64,000 nucleotides of DNA from Methylococcales bacterium (lineage in GTDB: Bacteria > Pseudomonadota > Gammaproteobacteria > Methylococcales > Methylomonadaceae). The stretch covers positions 1 to 64,000 of the forward strand of contig JAUYBJ010000026.1 in NCBI GenBank assembly GCA_030693155.1, read 5' to 3'. The position numbers and the translations under genes were made by a program. Below the pieces are notes generated by a model. The model searched no databases. It was not told the DNA's origin and saw nothing but the letters and a program-made list of their open reading frames with translations. Positions 30,574 to 40,423 of the stretch are shown piece after piece; the first letter of the stretch is position 1; each line of letters starts with the position of its first letter.

Positions 30574-30837
30574 TTATTCTTCAGAAGGTGAGAGAGCATT
30601 AATGCCTAAGGCATGAATTTGTTGTTTCATCATATCGCCCAAGGCTTGATAAATTAATTGGTGGCGTTGCACTAAACTTTTACCTTCAAACATCTCGGCA
30701 ACAATAGTGACATTGTAATGACCGCCGCCACTGCGTGCGCCCGCATGACCTGCATGAGCCGCGCTATTGTCAATAATTTCTAATGTGTCTGGTTTAATCG
30801 CTTCGGTAAGTAAACGTCTGATTGTATCGGTTGTCAT
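30574..30837 (-). CDS. BolA family protein
   Basis: [43 protein letters not shown]. Confidence 0.9.
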   Translation of the reverse strand: MTTDTIRRLLTEAIKPDTLEIIDNSAAHAGHAGARSGGGHYNVTIVAEMFEGKSLVQRHQLIYQALGDMMKQQIHALGINALSPSEE

Positions 30838-31139
30838 TGAGGAAAGACCTTTTTAAAGGGTTTAACAGTGACACGGGCATAAACACCCGCATCTATGTAA
30901 GGATCAGCCACTGCCCATTGCTGTGCGGCGACCAAGTCAGTAAATTCTGCAACAATCAAGCTGCCCGTAAAACCCGCTTCTGCTGGGTTTTCGCTGTCAA
31001 TTGCAGGATGAGGGCCTGCTAACAGCAAGCGTCCTTCATTTTGCAAAGCCTGTAATCGTTCAAGATGAGCAGGTCTTGCCGCCAGTCTTTTGCTCAGACT
31101 GTCGGCGACATCTTCGCTGATAATAGCGTATAGCATCAA
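30834..31139 (-). CDS. YciI family protein
   Basis: [45 protein letters not shown]. Confidence 0.9.
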   Translation of the reverse strand: MMLYAIISEDVADSLSKRLAARPAHLERLQALQNEGRLLLAGPHPAIDSENPAEAGFTGSLIVAEFTDLVAAQQWAVADPYIDAGVYARVTVKPFKKVFPQ

Positions 31140-31694
31140 TTATTCCTCTGTTTCAGTCGTTTCGTTAGGATCAGGAATGTATTTATATAAAAACGCCATT
31201 TGTACCACGATAAACGCCAGCATCAGCGCAGGTGCGATAAAGGTTTTAAAATACACCCAGTCATCGGTTGCGTAGTTATACATCACATACACATTGAGAA
31301 AACCCACACCGATAAAAAAACTTGCCCACGCTAAATTTAACCGTGTCCAAATTTCAGGCGGCAATACCATATTGTCCGACATCATGCGTTCAATAAACGG
31401 TTTTTTGCCGATGAATTGACTACCCAAAAATACCGAGCCGAATAACCATTCAATAATAGAAAATTTCCATTTAATAAACGCTTCATCCTGAAAATACAGC
31501 GTTGCACCACCCATTACTACAACCAATCCCAGCGTCACCCATTGCATGGTTTCTACTTTACGATAGCGAAACCACATGAACGCAACCTGAATAATGGTTG
31601 CCATCATCACCACCGCCGTAGCGACGTAGATGTCATACACTTTAAACGCAATAAAAAATAACAGGATAGGGAAAAATTCTAAAAGTTGTTTCAT
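31140..31694 (-). CDS. yciB: Septation protein A / inner membrane protein YciB
   Basis: MKQLLEFFPILLFFIAFKVYDIYVATAVVM...GKKPFIERMM; adjacent to yciI and bolA. Confidence 0.92.
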   Translation of the reverse strand: MKQLLEFFPILLFFIAFKVYDIYVATAVVMMATIIQVAFMWFRYRKVETMQWVTLGLVVVMGGATLYFQDEAFIKWKFSIIEWLFGSVFLGSQFIGKKPFIERMMSDNMVLPPEIWTRLNLAWASFFIGVGFLNVYVMYNYATDDWVYFKTFIAPALMLAFIVVQMAFLYKYIPDPNETTETEE

Positions 31695-31831
31695 AAATGT
31701 TTTGGAATGGCGATGTTAGCGCGTTATTGGGCAAGAGGAAGGCGTTTCAGTCATCAGCCCTGAATTATGGCTGAATCAGGATTTTTCAATACGAGTAATC
31801 TAACTAAGGGTGAAAAAGTTTTAGATGATAA

Positions 31832-31864
31832 ATGACTGCCAGTCCTTCAAGGGTTGGCAGTCAT
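31832..31864. repeat. Dispersed palindrome (AGTCCTTTAAAGGACT family)
   Basis: atgactgccagtccttcaagggttggcagtcat. Confidence 0.8.
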
Positions 31865-31984
31865 ATTCCTGAAAACTGATACATAGTTACTTACTTACTC
31901 ATCATTGTAAAATTTTTACCCGTTAATGTACATGATAGCCTGAGTGTTTCTGCTAGAATGCTTCGTTATTTTTGGAGCATCCTC

Positions 31985-32278
31985 ATGGACAAACAAACCG
32001 AATTAGAAGCGGCCGCCTTCCGCCACTTGGTCAGTCATTTACAACAACATACCGAAGTACAGAACATCGAGCTAATGGTTTTGGCAGATTTTTGTCGCAA
32101 CTGCTTAGCAAAATGGCTGGTTGCCGCCGCCGAAGAACGCGGTGTTGACATGAACTACGAACAAGCCAGAGAACAAGTATACGGGATGCCCTACAGCGAA
32201 TGGAAAGACCAGTTCCAACTCGAAGCCACAGAAGAACAACTTGCCGCTTATCAACGTAAGCAACAAGCGAAAGTGTAG
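31985..32278 (+). CDS. DUF1244-family small protein
   Basis: MDKQTELEAAAFRHLVSHLQQHTEVQNIELMVLADFCRNCLAKW. Confidence 0.8.
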   Translation: MDKQTELEAAAFRHLVSHLQQHTEVQNIELMVLADFCRNCLAKWLVAAAEERGVDMNYEQAREQVYGMPYSEWKDQFQLEATEEQLAAYQRKQQAKV

Positions 32279-32284
32279 CTTAAT

Positions 32285-32372
32285 AAGGTAGGGTACGCTG
32301 CGCGTACCAAAAAGATTCCAAATCCACAGTGTAACGGGTATTCATGGACAAGGTACGCACAGCGTACCTTAC
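32285..32372. repeat. Inverted dispersed repeat (ggtacgc..gcgtacc)
   Basis: aggtagggtacgctgcgcgtacc ... ggtacgcacagcgtaccttac. Confidence 0.7.
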
Positions 32373-34084
32373 AGGGCTGGTTTATTACGTCTAAACTTGT
32401 CCGCCCAAGCGAAACGATAACGGTCTTTTTTTAACAGGTAGTCAATCAACCCTTCACGCTCTTGGTCTTTCTTTTTGAGTAGAATACGTTTAATTTCCGC
32501 GTCTTGGCCTTGAAGTTTCGCATCACGTTTAATAGCTTCTTCAAACCATCTATCGCCTTCGTCATAACGTCCAGTGTCGTAGCACAACGCGCCCATTAAA
32601 GTATAAGGATTATGGCTATCTGGAAAATATTTAATGGCTTCAAGTGCGCATTGTTCGGCTTCGTCAAGACGCTCTATATCGCGTAATGCGCCGCCTCTTG
32701 TTGTGAGCAATGCAGATAATAATTTGGTTTCCCTGATTTGCTTGAAATCCAAATTATGAGTTTGTTTTAAAGCCTGTTGTGGTTTTTCTGCCTTGCGCCA
32801 ATGCGCACTTGCGTTGACCAAATTCCAGTGACCTTTTTTGGTACGCTGAAATTCGTTTTCATAAAATTGTGCTTCTAATGCGTGATGAGCGAGGTATATT
32901 TTTCTGGTGGCTGGTGTTAATAATTCCTCAGTTTTTAACCAAACCACGTCATCATCAGTTAAGCGATTACCCGTTTGTAGCTTTTTTAAAATAGCATACA
33001 GAGGACTTTCTAACGTGTCTTGACGATAGTTAATCGCGTAATCTTTTTTCAACCATGTGAAAATAATGTCTTCACATTGATGTGCTTTACACCAAATAAC
33101 ATCCTCTGGTCTTAAACCGTGTCCTTGTTCAATTTTGCGAATAAGGCTATCTGTCTCTTTTTGGTAAACAAACTTAACGGTTTCGAATAATTTACGATTT
33201 TTTAAGTAATTAATATCTGGCTCAGGTAAGGGTAAACCCGCTTCCAGTTTTTTTAACACTTTGAAAAGGTGATGATTAATGTCATCGTCTTGAATTTGCG
33301 TAGCGTGATATTTGACTTTGAGAGTAGAAAATTCGATTTGCTGTACAATTTCCAGCGTTTCAGTAAAGGCTGCTGCTTTTAGATAGCCAATTTCAATTTC
33401 ATTTAACAGCGTGTTTTCATCAAGTTTTTGCAGAATGTGACAAAGCATAAGAGGGCTAACGGTGTTTACACCCTGCACGATTGCCTTGTATTTGTTTTGT
33501 AATCGAGAGAACTGATTTTGTAGCGGTGTTAAAAAAGAATAAGCGTTGTGAGTGCAAAGCCATTTAATGTCAGTGGCAGAAAACGGCGTTTGGTTTTCTA
33601 ATTTTGCTAGGATAACTTTCGCATTAGCATCAAACGGAATGTTTTCGGTTATGCCATGTTTTTGTATTCTATCGTTAAAGTCTTTAACATCTAAGAACCG
33701 ATGATAATCTTGATTAACAAAATATAATTCATTAACCTCAAGTCTTTGTTCTGCATTAACTTTGTATAAAATGAACGCTCTTCCTGAATCAATAAGACTC
33801 TCTGTGGTATCCGTTTGTTTGATAATGTAAAACGGTACAAACCTATTTTCTCTTAATTTTATAGCCTCCTGATGAATCTCTTTATATAAAGAAATTCTAT
33901 AATTTTCCTGATTTTTAATTATTTCTATCGTTTCAGAAAGTCCGTGCTGTTTCAACCAATTCCATTCTGATACTGTTAAGTCAAGACACAGTTCAGCCTT
34001 GCGTAAAATAAAACTTAAAGGATTGATAGGGGGTAAATCTTGATAATGCGTGGCGTTATATTTTTTGTACAGTTTCGTTAGCAT
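32369..34084 (-). CDS. TPR-repeat hypothetical protein
   Basis: LDEAEQCALEAIKYFPDSHNPYTLMGALCYDTGRYDEGDRWFEEAIKRD. Confidence 0.6.
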   Translation of the reverse strand: MLTKLYKKYNATHYQDLPPINPLSFILRKAELCLDLTVSEWNWLKQHGLSETIEIIKNQENYRISLYKEIHQEAIKLRENRFVPFYIIKQTDTTESLIDSGRAFILYKVNAEQRLEVNELYFVNQDYHRFLDVKDFNDRIQKHGITENIPFDANAKVILAKLENQTPFSATDIKWLCTHNAYSFLTPLQNQFSRLQNKYKAIVQGVNTVSPLMLCHILQKLDENTLLNEIEIGYLKAAAFTETLEIVQQIEFSTLKVKYHATQIQDDDINHHLFKVLKKLEAGLPLPEPDINYLKNRKLFETVKFVYQKETDSLIRKIEQGHGLRPEDVIWCKAHQCEDIIFTWLKKDYAINYRQDTLESPLYAILKKLQTGNRLTDDDVVWLKTEELLTPATRKIYLAHHALEAQFYENEFQRTKKGHWNLVNASAHWRKAEKPQQALKQTHNLDFKQIRETKLLSALLTTRGGALRDIERLDEAEQCALEAIKYFPDSHNPYTLMGALCYDTGRYDEGDRWFEEAIKRDAKLQGQDAEIKRILLKKKDQEREGLIDYLLKKDRYRFAWADKFRRNKPAL

Positions 34085-34158
34085 AAAAATCTCTATCAGT
34101 AAGAATCACAGGCATTGTAAACACTTTATCGCGTGTTATTTATAAATATGCCAGCATC

Positions 34159-34236
34159 GTAGGTTGGATTGCATCTTTTCGCAACCCAACGAATTTTGGT
34201 AAATGTTGGGTTGCGAAAAGATGCAACCCAACCTAC
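34159..34236. repeat. Inverted dispersed repeat (GTAGGTTGG...CCAACCTAC)
   Basis: gtaggttggattgcatcttttcgcaacccaac ... gttgggttgcgaaaagatgcaacccaacctac. Confidence 0.8.
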
Positions 34237-34322
34237 ATAACTTGATTGTATCGCGTCAATCTAGCATTCTTTGCCCTACTGCCCTACACTGCACACTTTA
34301 TTTTTAGCACGGCAAGACTTCC

Positions 34323-36242
34323 TTGACAGCACTCACTGCATTTTTTAAACCCGACGGCGCGTTAGCCAACATAATCAAAGGTTATCAGCCGCGAGCGGCG
34401 CAACTGGAAATGGCTGAGGCGATTGAACGCGCCATCGACAAGCAACAGCATTTAATCGCCGAGGCGGGTACAGGCACGGGTAAAACCTTTGCTTATTTAG
34501 TGCCTGCGATTTTGTCGGGTAAGAAAGTGATTATTTCGACAGGGACGAAAAATCTGCAAGATCAGTTGTTTAACAAAGATTTACCGCTGATTCGCCGCGC
34601 ACTGGGTCAGCCGTTTGTGGCTACTTTATTAAAAGGGCGCGCAAATTATCTTTGCACTTATCGCTTGGCTAATTCGCTGACTTCACACATTGGTTTCAGT
34701 CAATTTGATGCCAAAGCCTTGGCAAAAATCAGCACTTGGGCAAAACGCACCGTCACGGGTGATATTGCGGAAATGGCAACGGTTGCCGATACTGAGCCTG
34801 TGTGGTTTAACGCCACGTCTACGCTGGACAATTGTTTAGGCTCGGATTGTGATGATTACGATACCTGTTTTTTAATGCAGGCGCGTAAAAAAGCCAAAGA
34901 AGCCGATATTGTGGTGGTCAATCATCATGTATTGTGTGCCGATTGGTCATTGCGTGACGGCGGTTTTGGCGAATTATTACCCAGTGCCGATGTGGTGATT
35001 ATTGATGAAGCGCATCAATTGGCAGAAACCGCGAGTAATTTTTTGGGCATGACCGTAGGTGCAAAACAATTCAATCATTTGGCAGCCGACGCGCTGGTAG
35101 AATTTTTTAAAGATGCCACCGATATTCCTGAATTGCGCACCGCCGCTGAAACGCTGGAACACGAAGTAAAAGATTTACGCCTTGCCTTTGGCGTAGACCA
35201 AAAACGCGGCGAGTGGCAGGACATTGAAAGCAATCCGAAAATAATGGCGGCGTTGACCGCCGTACAGAAGCAGTTAGAAGCTCTGACGGCGCAGTTAAAA
35301 ATCGCTTCGGTAAAAACCAAAGGCTTGGAAACCTGTTATAAACGCAGTGATGAGCTGATTCAGCAACTGGAATTGATGCTGAAACCTGCGGATAATAAAT
35401 GGATACGCTGGTACGAAATCCATAAACGAACCTTTACGCTCAATCGCACCCCGCTGAACATCGCCAGTGAATTTCAGAGTTTTATGCGTCAGCATCAAGC
35501 AACGTGGATTTTTACCTCCGCCACCCTCAGTGTTGCCAATCGTTTTGAGCATTTTTCCCATAATTTAGGTTTAAATGATGCCGCCAGTGACAGTTGGGAA
35601 AGTCCGTTTGATTTTGCCAAGCAAGCCCTGTTTTATCATCCGAAAAACCTGCCGCAACCGAATGACGTGGATTGTATTCCCCGTCTGGTTGAGTTTGCGT
35701 TGCCTGTGTTGCAAGCCAGTCGCGGACGGGCATTTTTTCTGTTTACCAGCCACCGCGCGTTAAAACAAGCCGCTGATTTGCTGGAAGATAAATTGGATTA
35801 TCCGTTGCTGGTGCAGGGAACGGTGTCGAAAAACCGCTTGCTGGAACAATTTGAAACAGCGGGTAACGCGGTATTGTTAGGTACATCGAGTTTTTGGGAA
35901 GGAGTGGATGTGCGCGGCGAGGCGTTATCGTGCGTGATTATTGATAAACTACCGTTTGCCTCGCCATTCGATCCCGTGTTAAAAGCCCGTCTGGATGCCA
36001 TGACCCAACAAGGCAAAAATGCCTTTATGGATTATCAAGTGCCGAATGCGGTGATTGCCTTGCGTCAAGGTATCGGGCGTTTGATTCGTGATGTGGAAGA
36101 CAAAGGCGTGCTGATGATATGTGACCCCCGATTATTAAAAAAAGCCTACGGGCAGATTTTTTTAGACAGTGTGCCGCCGATGCGCCGCACCCGTGATATT
36201 GCCGATGTACAGGCATTTTTCCAACCAGAGAATAAACAATGA
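34323..36242 (+). CDS. ATP-dependent DNA helicase, DinG/YoaA family
   Basis: YQPRAAQLEMAEAIE, AEAGTGTGKTFAYLVPAI, CDDYDTC, DEAHQL, SFWEGVDVRGEALSCVIIDKLPF. Confidence 0.93.
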   Translation: MTALTAFFKPDGALANIIKGYQPRAAQLEMAEAIERAIDKQQHLIAEAGTGTGKTFAYLVPAILSGKKVIISTGTKNLQDQLFNKDLPLIRRALGQPFVATLLKGRANYLCTYRLANSLTSHIGFSQFDAKALAKISTWAKRTVTGDIAEMATVADTEPVWFNATSTLDNCLGSDCDDYDTCFLMQARKKAKEADIVVVNHHVLCADWSLRDGGFGELLPSADVVIIDEAHQLAETASNFLGMTVGAKQFNHLAADALVEFFKDATDIPELRTAAETLEHEVKDLRLAFGVDQKRGEWQDIESNPKIMAALTAVQKQLEALTAQLKIASVKTKGLETCYKRSDELIQQLELMLKPADNKWIRWYEIHKRTFTLNRTPLNIASEFQSFMRQHQATWIFTSATLSVANRFEHFSHNLGLNDAASDSWESPFDFAKQALFYHPKNLPQPNDVDCIPRLVEFALPVLQASRGRAFFLFTSHRALKQAADLLEDKLDYPLLVQGTVSKNRLLEQFETAGNAVLLGTSSFWEGVDVRGEALSCVIIDKLPFASPFDPVLKARLDAMTQQGKNAFMDYQVPNAVIALRQGIGRLIRDVEDKGVLMICDPRLLKKAYGQIFLDSVPPMRRTRDIADVQAFFQPENKQ

Positions 36243-36943
36243 AATTATTAGCCGTAGAAACTGCAACTGAAGGCTGTTCCGCCGCGTTATATGTGGATGG
36301 TGTTATAAGCGAACGCTTTGAACTTGCACCCAGACATCATACAAAGCTGATTTTGCCGATGATTGATGAGTTGATGCGTGAAGCAGGATTAAAACCCAGC
36401 GAATTAGACGCGCTGGCCTTTGGCTGCGGGCCGGGGTCGTTTACGGGTATTCGTATTGCCACAGGCGTGATTCAAGGGATTGCGTTAGGTGCGGATTTGC
36501 CTGTGGTGTGCGTCTCAACCTTAGCGGCTATGGCACAGGAATTTTTTGACCGCACCGATAACACGCTGGCATTTACCGCGATAGATGCCCGCATGGACGA
36601 AATTTTTTGGGGCGTGTATCAGCGTGACGCGCTGGGTTTTGCAGAGTTGCTGGGTAATGAATCGGTGACTCCTGCCGCTTTAGTGGAATGTGCTGTTGAG
36701 GGTTCAGGTGTCGGGATTGGTTCAGGCTGGGGCGTGTATGCCGATGTGTTAATGGAACGCTTGGCAGGGCGCGTGAATCATTATGAATCTGACAATCTGC
36801 CCAGAGCCGCGCTGATTGCCCGTTTAGGGGTGCGTGGTTTTGAACAAGGTTTAGCCGTGCCTGTGGAACTGGCAACGCCTGTGTATTTGCGTGATAAAGT
36901 GGCAAAAACGGAAGCAGAACGGCGTGGAGTCCAATCGCTTTAA
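36239..36943 (+). CDS. tsaB: tRNA threonylcarbamoyladenosine biosynthesis protein TsaB
   Basis: LLAVETATEGCSAALYVDG; FGCGPGSFTGIRIATGVIQGIA. Confidence 0.95.
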   Translation: MKLLAVETATEGCSAALYVDGVISERFELAPRHHTKLILPMIDELMREAGLKPSELDALAFGCGPGSFTGIRIATGVIQGIALGADLPVVCVSTLAAMAQEFFDRTDNTLAFTAIDARMDEIFWGVYQRDALGFAELLGNESVTPAALVECAVEGSGVGIGSGWGVYADVLMERLAGRVNHYESDNLPRAALIARLGVRGFEQGLAVPVELATPVYLRDKVAKTEAERRGVQSL

Positions 36944-36960
36944 AAATAGAAAACATTCGT

Positions 36961-37006
36961 GTGAGAGAGGCTTTAGCCTCGAAAACGAGGCTAAAGCCTC
37001 TCCCAC
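36961..37006. repeat. REP-like palindrome (GTGGGAGnGGCTTTAGCC family)
   Basis: gtgagagaggctttagcctcgaaaacgaggctaaagcctctcccac; further copies at 20171-20217, 22129-22175, 52590-52636. Confidence 0.9.
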
Positions 37007-37031
37007 AATAAACCAACTACGGAAATCCATA

Positions 37032-37490
37032 ATGAACTACTGGCTAATGAAATCCGAACCCGACACGTTTAGCATTGATGATTTGGCAAGTCGTCCACAG
37101 CAAACTGAACCGTGGGATGGTGTGCGTAATTATCAGGCGTGCAATATGATGCGTGATGACATGAAACTAGGCGATTTGGTGTTTTTTTATCATTCCAACT
37201 GTACGGAAGCGGGTATCGTCGGCATGATGGAAGTGGTCAAAGAAGGTTATCCTGATTGCTCTGCGTTTGATCCTGATGATAAACATTTTGACCCGAAAAG
37301 TGATGCCACTAAACCGCGCTGGATGCGGGTTGATGTGCGTTATGTCAGAAAATTAGCCCGCACTATCAGCCTGAAAGAACTGAAAACCAAAGCTGAATTG
37401 ACCGATTTTACGCTGGTAAAAAATGGCAATCGTTTATCCATTATACCTGTCAGTCAGGCGCAATGGGATTTTATTCTGTCCTTGGAGTAA
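37032..37490 (+). CDS. EVE domain-containing protein
   Basis: MNYWLMKSEPDTFSIDDLASRPQQTEPWDGVRNYQACNMMRDDMKLGDLVFFYHSN. Confidence 0.93.
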   Translation: MNYWLMKSEPDTFSIDDLASRPQQTEPWDGVRNYQACNMMRDDMKLGDLVFFYHSNCTEAGIVGMMEVVKEGYPDCSAFDPDDKHFDPKSDATKPRWMRVDVRYVRKLARTISLKELKTKAELTDFTLVKNGNRLSIIPVSQAQWDFILSLE

Positions 37491-37495
37491 TCCCT

Positions 37496-38050
37496 GTGAA
37501 CTCAGAACAATCGTTTATTACCGCCACGCAAACATGGTTAAGCTCCATTATTATTGCCCACAATATCTGCCCGTTTGCAAAACGCGAGCAAGAACGCGGC
37601 AGTATTCGTTTTAGCGTGGTGCAGGATTACGATACGGAAGCCTGTTTATTGAATTTGCTACAGGAATGTGCGCGACTCGATAACGATAATGCTATTGAAA
37701 CCACGCTATTGATTTATGCGAATGCGTTTAAATCGTTTGATGATTATCTGGATTTTGTGGCAGTTTCCGAAGATTTATTAATCGACCAAGGCTATGAAGG
37801 CGTGTATCAACTGGCAAGCTTTCATCCTGATTATTATTTTGAGGGTGCAAAACTGGATGACCCTGAAAATTATACCAACCGTTCACCTTATCCAATGGTG
37901 CATTTATTACGCGAAACCAGTATTGACCGTGCGGTGAGCAGTTATCCCGATGTTGAAAATATTCCACAACGCAATATTGAATTAATGCGCCACTTGGGTT
38001 TGGATAAATTGAAATCTTTATTAGCTGCGTGTTATTCATCGGGCGCATAG
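37496..38050 (+). CDS. DUF1415-family protein
   Basis: AHNICPFAKREQERGSIRF...YQLASFHPDYYFEGAKLDDPENYTNRSPYPMVHLLRE; GTG start likely. Confidence 0.85.
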   Translation: MNSEQSFITATQTWLSSIIIAHNICPFAKREQERGSIRFSVVQDYDTEACLLNLLQECARLDNDNAIETTLLIYANAFKSFDDYLDFVAVSEDLLIDQGYEGVYQLASFHPDYYFEGAKLDDPENYTNRSPYPMVHLLRETSIDRAVSSYPDVENIPQRNIELMRHLGLDKLKSLLAACYSSGA

Positions 38051-38092
38051 TGTTATGATTCAAGCATTCAAAACCTTATAAAAAACAGCATT

Positions 38093-38695
38093 ATGAAACC
38101 CTTTAAGAATTTTTTTCGCTCTGAGCGGTTTGAAATGGATTGGCGACCTTTAGTGGCACAGGGCATTGTCATCATGTTAATCGGCATCGCACTGGTACTG
38201 GTGTGTACAGTACGCCCTAATGTCATTATTTTATCGGCAAGAGAATTATCGTGGCTGCCTGCCAGTGGTATGGTGATTTTAGCGTTGGGATTGGTGGAGT
38301 GTCTTGATGCGTTTCTGGCTGAAGAAACCCGCGATTTTCTGCAAAACCTGCAAGTCGGCGTATTGGATACGGTTATCGGGGCATTAATTATTCTGAGTGT
38401 CGCCGAAGAACCTGCGCGTTTTAGTATGATGATTGCCAACTACCTGATTGTGCGCGGTGTGGTGCGTGTCACCTTGATTTATGCCTTGCAAATGCCCCGC
38501 GCCGCTTTGTCTTCCGTTGGCGGTTTTTTATCGGTCGTCATGGGTTTTATGATTTGGATGGGCTGGCCGTCAACCGCTGGCTGGTTTCTGTCGCTGTGTT
38601 TGAATGTTGAAATTGCGGTGCGCGGCTGGGCAATTATTATTTTCGCGCTGTGGATAAAACAACAAACCGACACTGAGTTGTTACGCGCCCGCTAA
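38093..38695 (+). CDS. HdeD-like/DUF308-like integral membrane protein
   Basis: Multiple TM segments; GALIILSVAEEPARFSMMIANYLIVRGVVRV. Confidence 0.5.
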   Translation: MKPFKNFFRSERFEMDWRPLVAQGIVIMLIGIALVLVCTVRPNVIILSARELSWLPASGMVILALGLVECLDAFLAEETRDFLQNLQVGVLDTVIGALIILSVAEEPARFSMMIANYLIVRGVVRVTLIYALQMPRAALSSVGGFLSVVMGFMIWMGWPSTAGWFLSLCLNVEIAVRGWAIIIFALWIKQQTDTELLRAR

Positions 38696-38736
38696 TGTAT
38701 TTGGGACGCGCTTAAGCGCGTCCCGATGCAGGCTGA

Positions 38737-39477
38737 TTATTCCTTAGGACTCTCAGGCTCATCTGTACTGTCAGTTTGAGTTTCTGGCTCTATTTCTAGC
38801 TTTGTTTCTGCGTCTGCTGCTTGTTCAGCTGTGTCGCTTGATGCCTCATTTTCCGCTTCATCGCTTGTCGATGCTTCGTCCAATGTCTTCATAAACATCA
38901 CAAACCACAGTTGATTTTTCGCTTTATCAAGGTCAGGGTCGCTCATAATTTCTTCGGCATCGGGTAAATAGCCGCTGTTTTTGGCATTTTCCAGTGCTTC
39001 TAAACAGGCTTGTTTTTCGTCGCGCAAGGCATGAATACAGGCAATATTATAAGCGGCTGAATTTGCTTGAATAGCATTGGCTTTATCAAAGTAATTTCTC
39101 GCCATTGAATAAGTTTCATCATAACAATCAACGCCTTCCAGTCTTGCCAAGTCCATGAAAGCCACGCCGACATTAATCGCCGAACCCAGATAAGACGGGT
39201 TAAGCAATAAACAAAAATAAAATTTCGCAATCGCTTCTTGATAGAGCTTAACGGCTTCATCACCTGTTTTGGTTTTTGCCTGATGCAATAAGGCAAAACC
39301 CCAGTTGTATAAGGTTTCAGAACGCAATGGATCGCCGAGTAATACGTCGGCATAATGATGATACGCCGCGTTATACAAAGTATCTGCGGCTTCACCTTCG
39401 CTTGCGCGTGCTTTTACGGTGTCATTAATTGCCGTGGTCAGGGCTTTTTTCTTAGTGAATGATTCTAACAGTGACAT
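38737..39477 (-). CDS. TPR-containing protein with acidic C-terminal tail
   Basis: ADVLLGDPLRSETLYNWGFALLHQAKTK...SAAYNIACIHALRDEKQACLEALENAK. Confidence 0.6.
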   Translation of the reverse strand: MSLLESFTKKKALTTAINDTVKARASEGEAADTLYNAAYHHYADVLLGDPLRSETLYNWGFALLHQAKTKTGDEAVKLYQEAIAKFYFCLLLNPSYLGSAINVGVAFMDLARLEGVDCYDETYSMARNYFDKANAIQANSAAYNIACIHALRDEKQACLEALENAKNSGYLPDAEEIMSDPDLDKAKNQLWFVMFMKTLDEASTSDEAENEASSDTAEQAADAETKLEIEPETQTDSTDEPESPKE

Positions 39478-39483
39478 AGTATT

Positions 39484-39828
39484 TTACTGGGCTACGATTG
39501 CAAAACTGTGTACCCACGCCAGACCGTCATCGTTCCATGTCATGCCTGCGTGCATTTTTAAGATAATGTCTTTATACATGGCTAAACTGGGATAGCCTTC
39601 GGCTTGCGCGTGTGCATCGGTCATGTCGCCTAAACGCTGACGCTGTACATCGGTGACGATAAATTTTACGCCATCCAGTTCAAAGGTTTCATTCGGATAC
39701 GCATAAAGTCCGTCACGACGCTGTTCGGTTTTCGTTCCTGCCAGTGCTGAGGCAACTAATTTCGGGTGCGTGACCAGACGTTCGATTGAACAGGTTCTTT
39801 CAGGGTAGTTATCCATGGTAAATCTCAT
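39484..39828 (-). CDS. ASCH-domain-like protein
   Basis: HPKLVASALAGTKTEQRRDGLYAYPNETFELDGVKFIVTDVQRQRLGDMTDAHAQAEGY. Confidence 0.65.
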   Translation of the reverse strand: MRFTMDNYPERTCSIERLVTHPKLVASALAGTKTEQRRDGLYAYPNETFELDGVKFIVTDVQRQRLGDMTDAHAQAEGYPSLAMYKDIILKMHAGMTWNDDGLAWVHSFAIVAQ

Positions 39829-39874
39829 GAGGGTTAAAAGGTGTCATTGTATAGCACAATCGACTGGTTTGCTG

Positions 39875-40423
39875 CTAATGCACAGTCATCAACCACTGCT
39901 GAATTTTATCACCCGCCTGTTGCGTTAAGTGCGCAAAACCTGCCACTGCACCTGTTGCGTCAGCTGTGGCGCTCGCTTGTTGCAAATAAAATGCCTGTGT
40001 AGTCAATAGACGATCCGAACCCGCTTCGTACACATCAACGACAACATTCACTACCACGCGTGTTTGTTGGGCGGTAGTGAATTGTTGTTCAAAATCAAGC
40101 AGGTGAATACTTAAACGGTGCTTGGAAAATTGACCGCTGGTCAGCAGTTGTTGTTTAAATAATTCGGCAGGCGGGGCAATCCATTTATCCAGATTGTAAC
40201 AGCGTAACTCGGTGGGTGCTGCATAGAGCAGACGATAATGAATACAGTCATTCGCCAGCCACGCGGGGCTGTCTATACTGATGTCGGCTTTTGTCTTGTC
40301 CGTAGGTTGGGGTGAGGCACGAACCCCAACAACTACCCCAAAATCATGCAATGCAATATTTTTGGCGGTTGTACTACACGCCGAATTCAGCAGCATCAGC
40401 ACAGCGATTAATAAGCGACTCAT
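39875..40423 (-). CDS. ABC-type transport auxiliary lipoprotein (PqiC/Mla-associated type)
   Basis: Lipobox LLNSAC; ANDCIHYRLLYAAPTELRCYNLDKWIAPPAELFKQQLL; last gene of the MCE operon. Confidence 0.7.
   Translation of the reverse strand: MSRLLIAVLMLLNSACSTTAKNIALHDFGVVVGVRASPQPTDKTKADISIDSPAWLANDCIHYRLLYAAPTELRCYNLDKWIAPPAELFKQQLLTSGQFSKHRLSIHLLDFEQQFTTAQQTRVVVNVVVDVYEAGSDRLLTTQAFYLQQASATADATGAVAGFAHLTQQAGDKIQQWLMTVH
40301..40330. repeat. Dispersed palindromic repeat inside the lipoprotein CDS
   Basis: cgtaggttggggtgaggcacgaaccccaac; related sequence at about 10528-10560 (intergenic). Confidence 0.7.
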
